Part shown: one piece after another, positions 34,690-46,490 of the stretch | How positions within the stretch are numbered: the first letter of the stretch is position 1 | Layout: each line of letters opens with the position of its first letter | From: Ascaphus truei | Taxonomy: Eukaryota > Chordata > Amphibia > Anura > Ascaphidae | Length of the DNA stretch: 64,000 nt | NCBI GenBank assembly: GCA_036426205.1 | Contig: CM071570.1 | Span: 4,601,872-4,665,871, forward strand | Direction of reading: 5' to 3' | The notes under the pieces: generated by a model | What the model saw: only the letters and a program-made list of their open reading frames with translations | What the model was told of the DNA's origin: nothing | Database searches by the model: none | Made by a program: the position numbers and the translations under genes

Positions 34690-35040
34690 TTATATTATAT
34701 ATATATATAATATATATATATAAGGGGGTCGTACGTTGTGGGGTGCGCGTGGCGCGAACCATACTTTTGCTCGCCCGTGGGGCGGGCGAGTGGATTTAAC
34801 CTGGTGGCGAGCTCCTATTGGCCCACGCATGCAACACGTTTGACTAGGTGGCGAGTAGATTTTTTTTGTTCGGGGCGAGTAGATTTTTTTTGGGATGGGG
34901 GGGGGGGGGTGGGGTGTGTTGACCACTGTATATATATATAATATTAGCGGTGGGGGGTGCGGTATATAATAGTTATATATATATATTAGATATAATATAT
35001 ATAGATATTATATATATATATTACCCCAACAACCCCTATA
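34690..35040. repeat. TA microsatellites and cgagtagatttt repeat
   Basis: TA tracts at about 34693-34722 and 34928-35022. Between them ggcgagtagatttttttt occurs twice (34848-34896), and the same motif is found at 30090 and 39297 next to TA tracts. Confidence 0.75.
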
Positions 35041-35989
35041 CCCTCCAACATACACATATATGCACATCAATGATACTAACTATAGGCCGGCGGGGGCCCT
35101 CGGGTGTTACCCAGAAGCTGTAGTACCACTTATGTGCAACCCCTCCCCAGAGATTACTGTCAAAACACATACAATACTTTAATAAATAACCCCTCCCCCC
35201 CCCTTCACATACAGTTATATATGGCACAATTACTTTATCCACAAATGGATATAGTGAATGTTGCCCATTTAAATACAATAAAAGACAATCAATCCATTAA
35301 ATACTATTGACTCACCCATGTCCCGGCGCCACGATGAAGGCCATCCTCTCATCTTTATCCTGCCCGACTCCACTCCGCTGCTGCAAAACAGAAACAATAA
35401 TAAAAACCTCCAATGATAATGTCCCCTACAACCCTTATTTCACCTAGTGGTAATAACCGGGCTACAGTCTTAAGGGGTTAACCCACTCCTACCCACCACT
35501 CGGATGCCTACATACTCTCCACACTAACTCCCCACCCCATGAGGCCTGACCACCTTCAACCCACTACCACAAGGGAGGCCTACCCACATACCCTTGGGGC
35601 CATACATAACCCCCTCTCCCCACCCCCATAACGCGTCACCTATAAACCATACACAGCCCCATAATAACATCCATTATTTTTTAAATATAACCCAGCCCCT
35701 CTGTGCCCCCCCCCATAATACAGATTTACGGCTCATCCATTTACATACAGGTTCATACCTCATCCCCACGCGAATCCCCGGCGTGCCTGACGGGTCCCTG
35801 ACGACCTACAGGGTACCAGCAACATGTTTTTCCACAGTTCTGGAGGCCTGTCGAGGTAATCGCCCAACGCCATGGCCCCCAGGTGGTCTCTCGGGTCACC
35901 GTGGGCCTCAATTGTGGACGCACGGTAGGCCCGCGATGTCTGGGCGCGCCGGATCCAGACCCACAGGTGTCTGCGGGTCCCTCGGGTTG

Positions 35990-36170
35990 GTGCTCACTAA
36001 TCGGCGTGCCGTGGTGCCCCCACAGATGTGGGACCGAAGTCTTCTTGCCCCGCACACTACAGGTTCCGCGGTGCCCCCACGGATGTGAGGCCGACGTCCT
36101 TGTTTTACGTTACCTTAAGACTTACGGGTCCGTGGTGCCCCCCCACAGATGTGGGACCCAACCGTTTCTT
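35990..36170 (-). repeat. 53-bp tandem repeats, inverted short array
   Basis: About three units of the gtgggggcaccgcgg type on the minus strand, the counterpart of the six-unit array at 45618-45939. Confidence 0.8.
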
Positions 36171-37104
36171 CCCCCCAGTGTCACCCGTGGACCACCAGCC
36201 TGATACCCGTGGATACCCTAGGATACCGCAGGTATCTCCCCATAGTCTCACCAGACCAAGGAAACAACCCTTGAATGTACATAAATACACCTGACCTATA
36301 CTTCATACATACATCACATCCCCCCCCCCCAACACCCTACAGTACCATAATGTGCAACGTAGTAATTCAATGTATCCCAGATAGGGATAATAATTATTTG
36401 CCTTTATTATACACATTAACTGCATATTTAAAAAAGCTGGGCGGCGCTGGGAAAGTACTTACTACCTCCTGTACTACACTGACCTCATCAATAAGAAGCC
36501 CCCCGTATACGCAACTCCTTTCTTTCGTTGCCCCACAAAATACGTAGCCATACATAGCCAATACATTGTCAAGTGTACCTTCAGATATCAATTACCCTTC
36601 AAACCACCTTATCGGATATAACCGCAGGTAATTAAGGGGTTAACCCGGGCCGTAGCGGGGGGCCCGATCCAACCCTTCACCCATTGTCATTTTTGTACAG
36701 TGGGCTTCATCATGCAACTAACTATACACATATATATATAATAAATAATATAATATATAGTAAATACACATGTATTCTCATCTGCATGTCTTAGGCAGTC
36801 TGAACCCCGCTTTCCCCATTATCACCCCCGCACACGCACTTCCACGGCGGCCAAGGATTCTGTGAAATGAACATGGCAAATGAGCACACAGTGCCAGCTT
36901 TTTCTTACAAAAACATTTTTAACAGGTTCCTCCCTATAGGCTAACAGTGCTTTTGTCCTTTTCATGGTCACAGGCCTATGAGCACACCGGGTTAAGGTTT
37001 GCATACCCAGAAAACCACCCACAGACAGCTGTTTCGACCTTAAATGTGTCTCCATCCAACCGTGTGGGGTTGATTACTGGGTCTCAAAGAAGTCAAAGGA
37101 TGGC

Positions 37105-37212
37105 CCAATCAGTATATATATTATATATATATATTATATATATACACAGTATATATATACATATATATCTATCTATATCTTATATATCTCTATATCTATA
37201 ATTATAATATAC
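37105..37212. repeat. TA-rich microsatellite
   Basis: Interrupted TA and TATC tract. Confidence 0.85.
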
Positions 37213-38604
37213 AACCACATGAATTGAGCCAATAACGCATAAATGATAGAAAGGGTTATCAAAACATGCTGTACGGTGGGGCAAATACCAACCAGGGGAC
37301 CACTTCTCCATCAGACACATGTACAGTACAACCTATTTTCTAAATACTCCATCTGATCTTCTTTCCAAATCAATCCTCAAAAATGCATCAAAGCCTCAAA
37401 TTTCCACTCAGAACATTGCATTTACAATGTATACATCATGCATACAATCTAATGCCCATGTAACATTCTGCATATGAATGTTAACAATACATATTCAAAC
37501 AAAATATCAATACATCCAACCAGTACTGTACACTATTTAAAAACCAATCCGTAACCATAAATCAATTAGCATTCCTTAATTAAATCACTAAAAATTTACA
37601 TTACATTCCATCATACAATTAACATTAAGTAATTCAATCGTTGAACAGCCGAACCAGTTATCCTCGAGACAAAAAGAAGTACCACAATAATACAATATAC
37701 AGAAAGCAAAAAGCAAGCGTCAACCCACCCTGACCTAAATAACAACCATACAATAGCAAAATTCATCTATCTATTTTTAAAATACATGACACAACCATTT
37801 ATGCAGAGCAGCTAACAAGTGCTGTGTGTGTAAACACAGCAATGTAGACAAGCTTGTTAAAACGGTGAAACAACATCTTTCTTACCCTGTATGTATATAT
37901 CGATTCTAGCATACATCATCATACATACAATACAGACATAGTGGGCAAGAAATGATATGCAAAAAATAAAAACATACAACAATGTAAAAAACCTTAAAAC
38001 TTTAAAAAAAAAATGAACAAGTTAAATGAAAATACATTTCTTTCTTTCTTTAGTTCACTTACCATTAACTAACTTGACCCACTCACTGACTTCCTGTTTG
38101 AACAGCTTATCTCCGAACCAAGTCCACGCACAGGAACTCATACATAATAAACCATAAATACAAAACCATAAAATAATAAAACAGAAACGACAATCCAGGG
38201 TGTCTTCTATTTGTAATCCAGCTTCCTCTGTATTCTTCTTTCTTGTATCTTTCTTCCGTTCTTGGTCAGGGTCTTCGGGCCTCACCCTGGTCTTTTTTTT
38301 CCTTTATTCTATTTCTCCGGAGGTCCTCTCCTCCTCTGGCGTCTGCGCTTCCAAATGAGACACATAGGCTTTTTAAAGGCCTATGGATGTCACATTCGCG
38401 TCATGGTTCCCACGGCCCTGATTGGGCCGTGAAAACAGGTGTTTTGGGTCCGAGAAAAAAAAATTAGACGTCATTTAAAGGCCACTGAAAGCATAGCAAT
38501 CAGAATTGCTTTGTTCAATGGCTTTAAGATGACGTCATGTCAAGAAACATGCCGGCCTTACATGGGGATGTATGTATTTGATATGTATAGGCCAGGTGAA
38601 AAAA

Positions 38605-38765
38605 AAATCTCTCTCTCTCTCTCACCCTCTCTCACCCCCTCTCTCTCTCACCCCTTCTCTCTCTCTCTCTCACCCCTCTCTCTCTCTCTCACTCACCCCC
38701 TCTCTCTCTCTCTGTCACTCACCCCCTCTCTCTCTCACCCTCTCTCTGTGTCTGTCTCACACTCT
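38605..38765. repeat. CT microsatellite
   Basis: (TC)n with accc interruptions at the junction of inverted block B and block A2. A GA version of the same tract is at 56985-57180. Confidence 0.9.
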
Positions 38766-39382
38766 GTTTCTGGATCTTTTATTTACGCTATCTATCTTAA
38801 CTGCCCTATACTACACCGAAATAACCTATACTGCTTTCTTCAAGATCTGACTCAAGCTTCACACAGAAGACATCGGAACCCCCCCTAACCCAGAAGACAG
38901 GTAGGGAACACCACCGCTCCAATGTTAAACATTGCTGGATTGAGGGTACCTGGACATTGAGGGACTGCGGATCAGGTAAGATCCCAGGTGGGATTGCTGC
39001 TTTAGATATTGTGAAGCTGGGACGTCCAAACACTGGTTAAGGGGTTCAGGAAACTAGTCATTCACACCTGGCTTTTATTTCTAGATCGACATTTACACAC
39101 ACACACACACACACACACGTAACAAGGACTAATTGTAGTATAATAATAGTATAATGTAATACAATAAATACAATTATGTCAAGGAATTTATTAAATGTAT
39201 TTTATTTATATATTTTATTTTAAAGAGGGGGGGTTGGGGGCGGCGGGACTAGGGTTGGGGGTGGGACTGGGGTGGGGTGGGGGCGGGACTAGGTGCCGAG
39301 TAGATTTTGGGTGATTTGTCGAACAATGTATATATATATATAATTAAAAAAAAAAAAAAAATATATATATAATATATATATA

Positions 39383-39422
<40 letters not shown>

Positions 39423-39656
39423 ATATTATATATATATATATCTATATATATATATATATATATAGACAAGTTACAAATAATGTTTTATACTTCTGTCTCC
39501 AAAGCATGAATATTCAGGCACAACTATAAAGGGGATGAGACCGCTCGTCCAATAATGCAATATAAATTCTAATTCACATAAGCAGGTGCTCGGAAGGGAT
39601 AAAGATATCTATGTATAACAGTGTTTATCCAAGAGAAATAAAAAAAAACTCCTCTA

Positions 39657-39696
39657 CCCCTGAAGAAGCGTAGACTTACGTGAAACGGTCGTCGGG
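39657..39696 (+). ncRNA. Hammerhead-like motif, near consensus
   Basis: CCC (39657-39659), CTGAAGA (39660-39666), a stem II with CGTA against TACG plus an A-U pair and a bulged G, GAAA (39682-39685), C86 and G91 around loop GGTC, then the GTC triplet at 39691-39693 and GGG at 39694-39696 pairing with CCC. Only the extra bases at the base of stem II depart from the consensus, and stem I is short. Confidence 0.55.
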
Positions 39697-41059
39697 AATA
39701 GACGTCACTCACTGACGTCATCAGAGGTGGCGAGTTCTCAGTGATCAGCCGCACATAGAGAGAAGACAAGCTTGTATACCTCATCCAGTCCCGATACAGA
39801 CTCAGTGCGTGACCCGCTGTGGTCACGGAGCATTTGTGGGGTTGTACAAAGCCTTTGGACACCCACATGTGCTCTCTATATATTTGCAAGCCCTACATGC
39901 TGCATTAATGGTCCGTAGCACTTTTATCACCAAGTGTATAGTCCAGCCTGTTATATGCATGGAGAGTAGACTCAGTACATGTAAGGGTATATAGAGGGAC
40001 AAGATTTGGCTGCATTTATGCTAGAAATGTTACATTAACAAGCCTAAACTAACTGATATAAGGTGTTACTACGAACAAACTCTCTATCATATACCAAAAG
40101 GCATGATTCACTGCTAAGCATATATGAGAATCAATTGATTTCCTATCTATGGTAGATAGTTCACTGAATTGCTGCCTACCTTAACAGCAACCTCTGAATG
40201 GTTTTTTTTTTAATAGTTTTGAATGATGTATATATGTGTGTTTTTAAATAAGTATTTAGACTAATAAAACTTTATTATTTTCTTGGGACTTTTTGGTACA
40301 AGGGTCATTAATTCCCTATACATTTGCTAATAAAGTTAATTTTTCCTATTGGAATATTGTCGTCCAGAATAATTTATCCAGCATTGAGTGCCGGGTGCTA
40401 TTGGGATACTTTTTTTTGATCCCTCTTGGATAAACACTGTTATACATATTCAGGAACAAGAAAGAATGAATGAAAATATTATATTTACAATTATTATCAT
40501 TATAGTCTGTTAAAAATACCAGGTCTCCAAGGTTTGAGTAGGCTCTCCCTACTGCTTTTCCGGTATACTGTTTTTTCACATCATTGTAAACACTTCTGTT
40601 CGCTCCAACTTCCCCACTCCCCTCCTATCCCTATTTCTTCTTCTATCCTCCCCTCTGTCTATGCCTGTGCCCATACACTGCACCATTATATATACACCTC
40701 TCCCTCACAACAAATTCTGTACCCCTCAATAATAAACACGCCCCAAATCCTCTATTCACAACCTCTATCTACTTCTTCCTGCTGCAGGGGATATCTCTCC
40801 AAATACTGGACCCAGCCATATACAGACCTGCTCTCATCCTGGCTTTCCTCCCAACTCTTCCATTGCTAACGGTGTTAACCTATCTCATTGATCTAATACT
40901 GACAAACCTTAAAACTTACCTCACAAATCACACATCCCAATATCCTGCACTCATGGCAATTGTTCAAAACCGACAGTCACTGAGGCAAAGCACTGCCAGC
41001 CACTGCATTTATTCATCACCTGCTATCTATGTAAGTCTCCAAATACTTAGATTATAAGC

Positions 41060-41215
41060 TCTTAGGGGAGGGATTTCCTTTCATATTGTCTGATTTTGCC
41101 TCACTTATTGTATTATTTGAATTCCCTGTACTGTATTCTTTGTGAAGCACTGAGTACACATTTGGCGCTATATAAATAAAGATGTGCATACATACATACA
41201 TACATAATACAAGTA
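41060..41215 (+). mobile_element. L2-type LINE 3' end with microsatellite tail
   Basis: attataagctcttaggggag followed by ggatttccttt resembles the 3' UTR of L2/CR1-type LINEs. It ends ggcgctatataaataaag (41165-41183), then (CATA)n. The upstream 40.6-41.05 kb may be more of the same element but has no clear coding. Confidence 0.5.
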
Positions 41216-41599
41216 TCTAGGTAGTAAGTGGCTCTATAATTGTAAAAATGGATTTGAATCTAATTGTCAGCTCTCATTGTGACTATGGGCAAGATATCTT
41301 ATCTGTTCTCTGTGCCTCGATTCATTGTTTCAAAAGAATATGGTGTTTCTTCCTCTGCTAATGTCCCCTATCAGATACCTGTAGATACCTTGAGTTCCCT
41401 TATCCTCATCAGGGCTTTGCAACCCAGCTTTCCTCCAGGTACCTAAGTTTCCACATTGGAAATTATGTTAGATGTTATGTAATTGTTAAGTTAAATATAG
41501 GGGTAAAAAATTGAAAGGAGCGTACGAACCGAATGGAGCAGGAAAGGACCCAGAATCAAAATATGTAAAAAGGGTACTTTATTGTGTCATGAGACCCAT

Positions 41600-41643
41600 C
41601 CAACGCGTTTCGAACGTCACAGAGTTCTTTATCAAGATCCTTG
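41600..41643 (-). ncRNA. Hammerhead-like motif, degenerate (A2)
   Basis: Minus strand: CTTGATAAA, then GAAC pairing with GTTC, then GAAACGCGTTGG. The first box is altered from CUGANGA, so activity is unlikely. Confidence 0.35.
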
Positions 41644-42374
41644 CATACCAGCATACCAAAAACTCCTGCATACCAGCATTGGAAGCTGCACAGCCAGCCA
41701 GCCACACCAAGGAACGCGAGTACTTTTGCTAACTTAGGGGAACCTACCAATGAGATTGATCGTGGGTGGGCTTGTACTACGCACTACCTGTCTTCAGGAG
41801 GACTGTACCCATTATTGTTGTTGCATTATCACTACTCTATATTTGTGATTACGGATTTCCTTTGGATGGTGGTTCTGGCATTATATCATCATTGGCCTGG
41901 CATTTGAGCGCTTTTGCCATTTCTCTATTATGTTAAATATAACCAGTTTCTCTGCCATCCTAGTTTCAACTATGGGGCCTACTGTATGCTGTATGCACCG
42001 ATAAGCCCAATCTCGCCAAAAAAAAGCTTACTGCGATTCAGTAAGCGCCTAGAAGCTGGCGAGATAAGCCAAACTGGATTTTTTTTGCCAGAAAATAAAT
42101 CCGCCAAGCGCTTGCCGAGAAGCCCTATCTCGCGACTCCTCGCCAGTTTCTCAAACTTGCGGTATTCTAGTAGCCCCGCTCAGCATCTCGCAGCTGCTCG
42201 GGGCTCTAGAATAGAGAATTTCTCTCCAAATCGCCTCGCCACAAAAAGTTGGCAAGATGCGGGGGCTGAGAACGAGACGGGACTTTTTCAGGCCTTTTTC
42301 CTGCATGGGATTGATCCTCCGGAGCTTATACCCATTAATACCAGCACCGGAGACCCCAGGCATGAATCAGATGC

Positions 42375-43110
42375 AGGAAAAATGCATTTAAATCCCACTT
42401 CATTACCTTAGCAGCTAACTGCTAAGGCAATGAAGGGGTTAACCACCCGTGCCAGGCTTATTGTGGGTAGTGGTGTTTGGTGAAGGGGGTATTTGGCCCT
42501 TCATGTGGGGTTTAGGTCTTGCGGGGGTTGTGGGTGGACTTAGACCCTTCATTACCTTAGCAGTGGGCCTCCAAGTGGTCCCCAATTATAGCCTATGGGG
42601 ACATAGGGCTCTATGCACAAAGCGCCGAAAAGTTTTTTTTTCGCCACAAAACGATTTTGGGATTCAGTAAGTATCGATAATTTGCCAAAATCGGCATTTT
42701 TTCTTCCCAATAAAAAATTATCGGCAGGCGGCTGCCGATAAGCCACTTTTCGGCACCTTTCGACACTTTTTTAAATCGGCTGTATTCTAGAAGCTCCGAT
42801 CATGTTTTCGGTGCTTATCGGTGCAGATCGGCACTCTCGAAAAGCCATTTTTTCGGCAAATCGTCCCGCCAAATCAAAGTTGGCGGCTTGGTGGGGAGGA
42901 GCATCGACAAGGCCTTTTTCCTGTCTGTGATTGATGCCGGGGGTCTCCGGAGCTGATACCAGCACCGGAGCCCCCCGGCATGCATCCGAGCCAGGAAAAA
43001 TGCATGTAAAGCCCACTTCATTACCTTAGCGGCTAACCGCTAAGGCAATGAAGGGGTTAACCCGCCGTGCCAGGTTTATTGTGGGTAGAGGGGGTGGATG
43101 AAGGGGGTAT
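42375..43110. repeat. Tandem pair of hairpin units, about 618-bp period
   Basis: The C-type palindrome cttcattaccttagc...gctaaggcaatgaag appears at 42398-42442 and again at 43016-43060, each preceded by ccggag...accgga and caggaaaaatgcat and followed by gtgccagg and ttattgtgggtag. Intervening DNA has iterated gccgataag and cttttcggc words. Non-coding. Confidence 0.75.
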
Positions 43111-43297
43111 TTGGCCCTTGTTGCTTGTTTAGGGCTTGCGGGGGGGTTGCGGGTACAGTTAATATCTTCACAACCGTAGCGGTTAATACCGCTACGGTCA
43201 TGAAGGGGTTAAGCTCTCCCACTACCCACCCGCAAGCCCCAAACAAACCACCGTTGGGGCTAATACCCCTTCAGCCACTCCCGCTACCCAGAATAAA
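43075..43297. repeat. Long foldback centred on a C-type palindrome
   Basis: tttattgtgggtag on the left is mirrored by ctacccagaataaa on the right; agggcttgcggg is mirrored by cccgcaagcccc; the centre is accgtagcggttaataccgc with its complement. The whole 220 bp can fold on itself. Confidence 0.75.
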
Positions 43298-43389
43298 AAA
43301 AAACACAAACAACAGCCCCACACTAAATAAATATATATATAAATGTGCTGTGTGCTGGGTGATAATGGTGAAAGGCGGGGTTGCAGACC

Positions 43390-43530
43390 TCTAGTATACC
43401 ATGTGACAGAGGCTTGAGGGAGAATGGATGTGACGTCATTGAAAACCTGTCACATGGTACTAGATCCAATCAGAGTTGGGATGTATAACCCACGCTCTGA
43501 TTGGCTACCGTACCATGTGAGGCCGGCAAT
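43390..43530. repeat. Small nested hairpins at the A2/B2 junction
   Basis: ctagtataccatgtgacag against ctgtcacatggtactag, then ccaatcagagtt against ctctgattgg. Confidence 0.6.
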
Positions 43531-44171
43531 GTTTCTTTTCATGACGTCATCTTAAAGGCAATTGAAGCAAAGCCATTCTGATTGGCTGTGCTTTCATTGC
43601 CTTTAAATGACGTCATCAATTTTTTTTTCTCAGCCAAAACACATGGTTTTCACGGCCCAATTAGGGCCGTGGGTACCATGACGAAAATGTGACGTCATAG
43701 GCCTTTAAAAGCCTATGTCGTCTCATTTTGAAGGCAGACGCCAAGGAGGAAGGACCTCTGGAGAAGAAAGAAGACCAGGGCGTGGCCGAAGACGATAAGA
43801 CCCCGGAAGAAGATACAAGAAAGAAGAATACAGATGAAGATGGATTACAAATAAAAGACCCCTGGATGGTCGTGTTTTATTATTTTATGGTTTTTTATTT
43901 TATGGTTTATTATTTTATGGGTTCCTGTGCGTGGATTGGTTCGAGAGTAAGCTGTTCAACGGGAGTCGGTGAGTGGGTCAAGTAATGGTAAATGAACTAA
44001 AGAAATGTATTTTATTTTACATTTTATTAAAGGTTTTTTACATGTGTATTTTTAATTTTTTTTGCTACATAATTTCTTGCCACTATGTCTGTATGTATGT
44101 CTAGATCGATATATACATACAGGGTAAGAAATTATGTTGTTGGTCATGAAGGGGTTAAAACCCAAAACCCT

Positions 44172-44542
44172 ACTTACAGTAGCGACATTGTTTATTGCAG
44201 CAAAAGCCGCCGGCTGCATGCGGCTGGGAAGCGGGTAGCCGCAGCGCGTGGCGGCGCACTGTGACGTCACAGTCACATGCGCGCCCGGCTTCCCCGTCTT
44301 CCCCGGCTTCCCCATGCTTCCCCGACACCCTGGAGATCAAATTAAGGTAAGCGGGGGTGCGGGGAAGCAGAGGGGCCGAGCAGGAGCCGGGTTCGGGGTC
44401 GGGAAGGGGGGTAAATTGCGCGCGAAGTGGAGGGGGGGTGCGTGGGGGAAACGCGGCGGCGCGCGGTTATTACTGGCGGCAGCTGGGGTAGATCTCGGCG
44501 TGCCGCCGGCATTTAGTGCAATAAACAATGTCGCTGCTGTAC
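44172..44542. mobile_element. GC-rich MITE with TA-flanked inverted repeats
   Basis: The left end reads CAGTAGCGACATTGTTTATT and the reverse complement of the right end reads CAGCAGCGACATTGTTTATT; both are preceded by TA. About 36 bp of terminal inverted repeat includes gccgccggc. The interior is CpG-rich with cgcgcgcgg words. TA flanks suggest mariner-type mobilisation. There is no transposase. Confidence 0.65.
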
Positions 44543-44788
44543 AGCAGGACTGGAATAACAAGCATGTGTAACCAAGTGTGGCAGACACCTGCAGCAGTGA
44601 GGGTCCTCAGGGGCTCCCTGTGTAGTTTCTTTCCTTCTAGCTGCAAAATACTCTCCAAGATGGACGCCGTGTAAGGGAACTCCACACTCTCATGCTTGCC
44701 AGCACTGCAGCTTCAATGATGCTGCTTCCTGTTCACTTGACTGACACTTCTCACAACCAGTGTAACTCCAAGGCATCGTGACCTTTGA

Positions 44789-44856
44789 CCCTACGCGTTT
44801 CGTGACTGAAAGGACTCCCTTGAGAAAGGTCCTGTGCCAAGGACCGAAACGTCAGG
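44789..44856. ncRNA. Hammerhead-like motifs, two opposed and degenerate
   Basis: Plus strand: ttgagaaa, GGTCC and GGACC, then GAAACGTCAGG. Minus strand: GAAACGCGTAGGG just upstream. The first box is incomplete in both. GGTCC...GGACC followed by GAAACG is the same combination as at 28.1 kb. Confidence 0.4.
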
Positions 44857-45039
44857 TTTATGTGCCAGTTTTTCTACTGAATACACGCTTTTTTGGTACC
44901 TCCTGAGTGTGCTGTCTCCTTCTTGCCTTGTGATCTTGGGATCCTGGATTTACTCCGTAAGGAACCTATCTATACATTATCTGTATGGGACAAGCACCTA
45001 TTTCCAGTTTATGTGTGTGCCATCTGCCTATATTTATAT

Positions 45040-45080
<41 letters not shown>

Positions 45081-45617
45081 ATATATATAGTTGCATGATG
45101 AAGCCACTGTACAAATGAATGGGTGAAGGGTGGGTATCGGGCCAGTGTGGCTTAACCCCTTAATTACCTTTGCGGTTATTATCCGATAAGGTGTTAAAGG
45201 GGTTAATTGATATCTGAATGTAATTGCAATGTATTGGCTATGTATTGGCTATGTATTTTGTGGGCAACGAAAGACAAGGATGTTGCTGCGATGGGGGCTT
45301 CTTATTGATGATAGTCAGGTAGTACTGTATTTATTTTAATATGCTAGTTAATGTGTTTAATAATAGGCAAATAATCTATTATCCCTATCTGGATAATAGT
45401 TATTTTGCACATTATTGTACTGTAGGTGTTGGGGGAGGGGGGAGGGGATGTATGTATTGAATGTATAGGCCAGGTTTATTTATTTTGCATTCAGGGTTTG
45501 TTCCTTGGTTCTGCGTGAGACCTCTGGAGACCACCTGCGGTATCCTCGGGTATCTCACGGGTATCAGGCTGGTGGTTCCATGGGTGACACCTGCGGGGAA
45601 GAACCGCGGACCCATAG

Positions 45618-45939
45618 TCTATGGGGAAGAACCGGTGGCCTCACATCTGTGGAGGCACCGCGGACCCGTAGTGTGTGGGGAAGAACCGGTGGTCCCACAT
45701 CCGTGGGGGCACCGCCGACCCATAGGTGCGGGGATGAAGTGGTGGTCCCACACCTGTGGGGGCACCGCAGACCCATAGTCTGTGGGGAAGAACTGGTGGC
45801 CTCACATCCGTGGGGGCACCGCGGACCCGTAGTGTGTTGGGAAGAACCAGTAGTCCCACATCCGTGGGGGCACCGCCGACCCATAGGTGCGGGGATGAAG
45901 CGGTGGTCCCACATCCGTGGGGGCACCGCGGACCCGTAG
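45618..45939 (+). repeat. 53-bp tandem array with three-unit higher-order repeat
   Basis: Six units of 53-54 bp, each with ggtggtcccacatccgtggg or a close variant followed by gcaccg. Unit beginnings cycle through tctatgg/tctgtgg, tgtgtgg/tgtgttg, and gtgcgggg, then repeat, giving two copies of a 161-bp higher-order unit. Each unit can form a small hairpin (ggtggtcccac against gtgggggcacc). Confidence 0.85.
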
Positions 45940-46436
45940 TGAGCACTCTTGAGTTCCCCAGACCCCCGTGGGAACCACCCGAGGCCCCACAGACACCTGT
46001 GGGTCTGACCCGGGGCTCCCAGACATCCGCGGGCCTACCGTGGGGACCCAATTGGGGCCATGGCGCTTGGCGGGACCCACCAACAGGCCTCCAGAACCTC
46101 TGTGAAACATGTTGCTGGTACCCTGTAGGTCTGTGAGGTGACCCCTCAGCCCGCCAGGGACTCGCGTGGGGCTGGGGTATGAACCCTGTATGTAAAAGGA
46201 TAAATCATGTATTTATGGGGGGGTAGGTAATGTATTTAATAAATAGAATAATGTTTAATGTGGGGCTGTGAATTTTTTTTATTGTAGGTAATGGGAGTGG
46301 GGGGAGGGTGTATTGGCCCCAAGGGTATGTGGGTAGGTCTCCCTTGTGGGTAGTGGGTGAGGCTGGTTAGCCTCACGGGGTGGGGGATTACTGGGGGAGG
46401 GTATGTAGGTGTCCCAAGTGGTGGTGAGGGTGGGTT

Positions 46437-46490
46437 AACCCCTTAATGACTGTAGCAGTTAATAACCGCTATGGTGATTAAGGGGTTAGG
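46437..46490. repeat. C-type palindrome
   Basis: ttaaccccttaatgactgta is mirrored by the tatggtgattaaggggtta arm around cagttaataaccgc. One of about ten such palindromes in the window. Confidence 0.75.

Larger units (their letters stand above)
34930..38570 (-). repeat. Duplicated block B, inverted copy
   Basis: Reverse complement of much of 43500-46700. Matching parts: 35320-36740 against 45070-46560, and 37880-38570 against 43500-44110. In between (36745-37860) the two copies differ, with AT-rich DNA here and a GC-rich MITE plus hammerhead-like motif there. No gene. AT-rich 37200-38000 carries nothing else recognisable. Confidence 0.82.
38765..43395 (+). repeat. Duplicated block A, copy A2
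   Basis: Cleaner copy of the block also present at 29565-34620. From left to right: ctggatcttttatt start, (AC)n at 39090, a TA tract at 39330-39465, a hammerhead-like motif at 39657-39696, an L2-like 3' end at 41060-41215, a cgcgtttcgaacg motif at 41600, and hairpin repeats at 42000-43300. No protein-coding gene. Block A2 lies between inverted copies of block B. Confidence 0.85.

Noticed and set aside
40534..40869. Open frame of 111 codons in block A2
   Set aside because: Not conserved in A1, no domain; probably non-coding LINE-derived DNA.
43728..43985. Charged 85-codon frame in block B2, possible gene
   Set aside because: The inverted copy at 38055-38285 does not keep the same frame, and no domain is recognised; it ends in a low-complexity tail.
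44172..44542. GC-rich segment considered as a gene-associated CpG island
   Set aside because: It is bounded by TA-flanked terminal inverted repeats and is better explained as a MITE.
45618..45939. Regular repeat spacing suggested a CRISPR-like array
   Set aside because: Units are contiguous variants of one 53-bp sequence without unique spacers, and the genome is eukaryotic.
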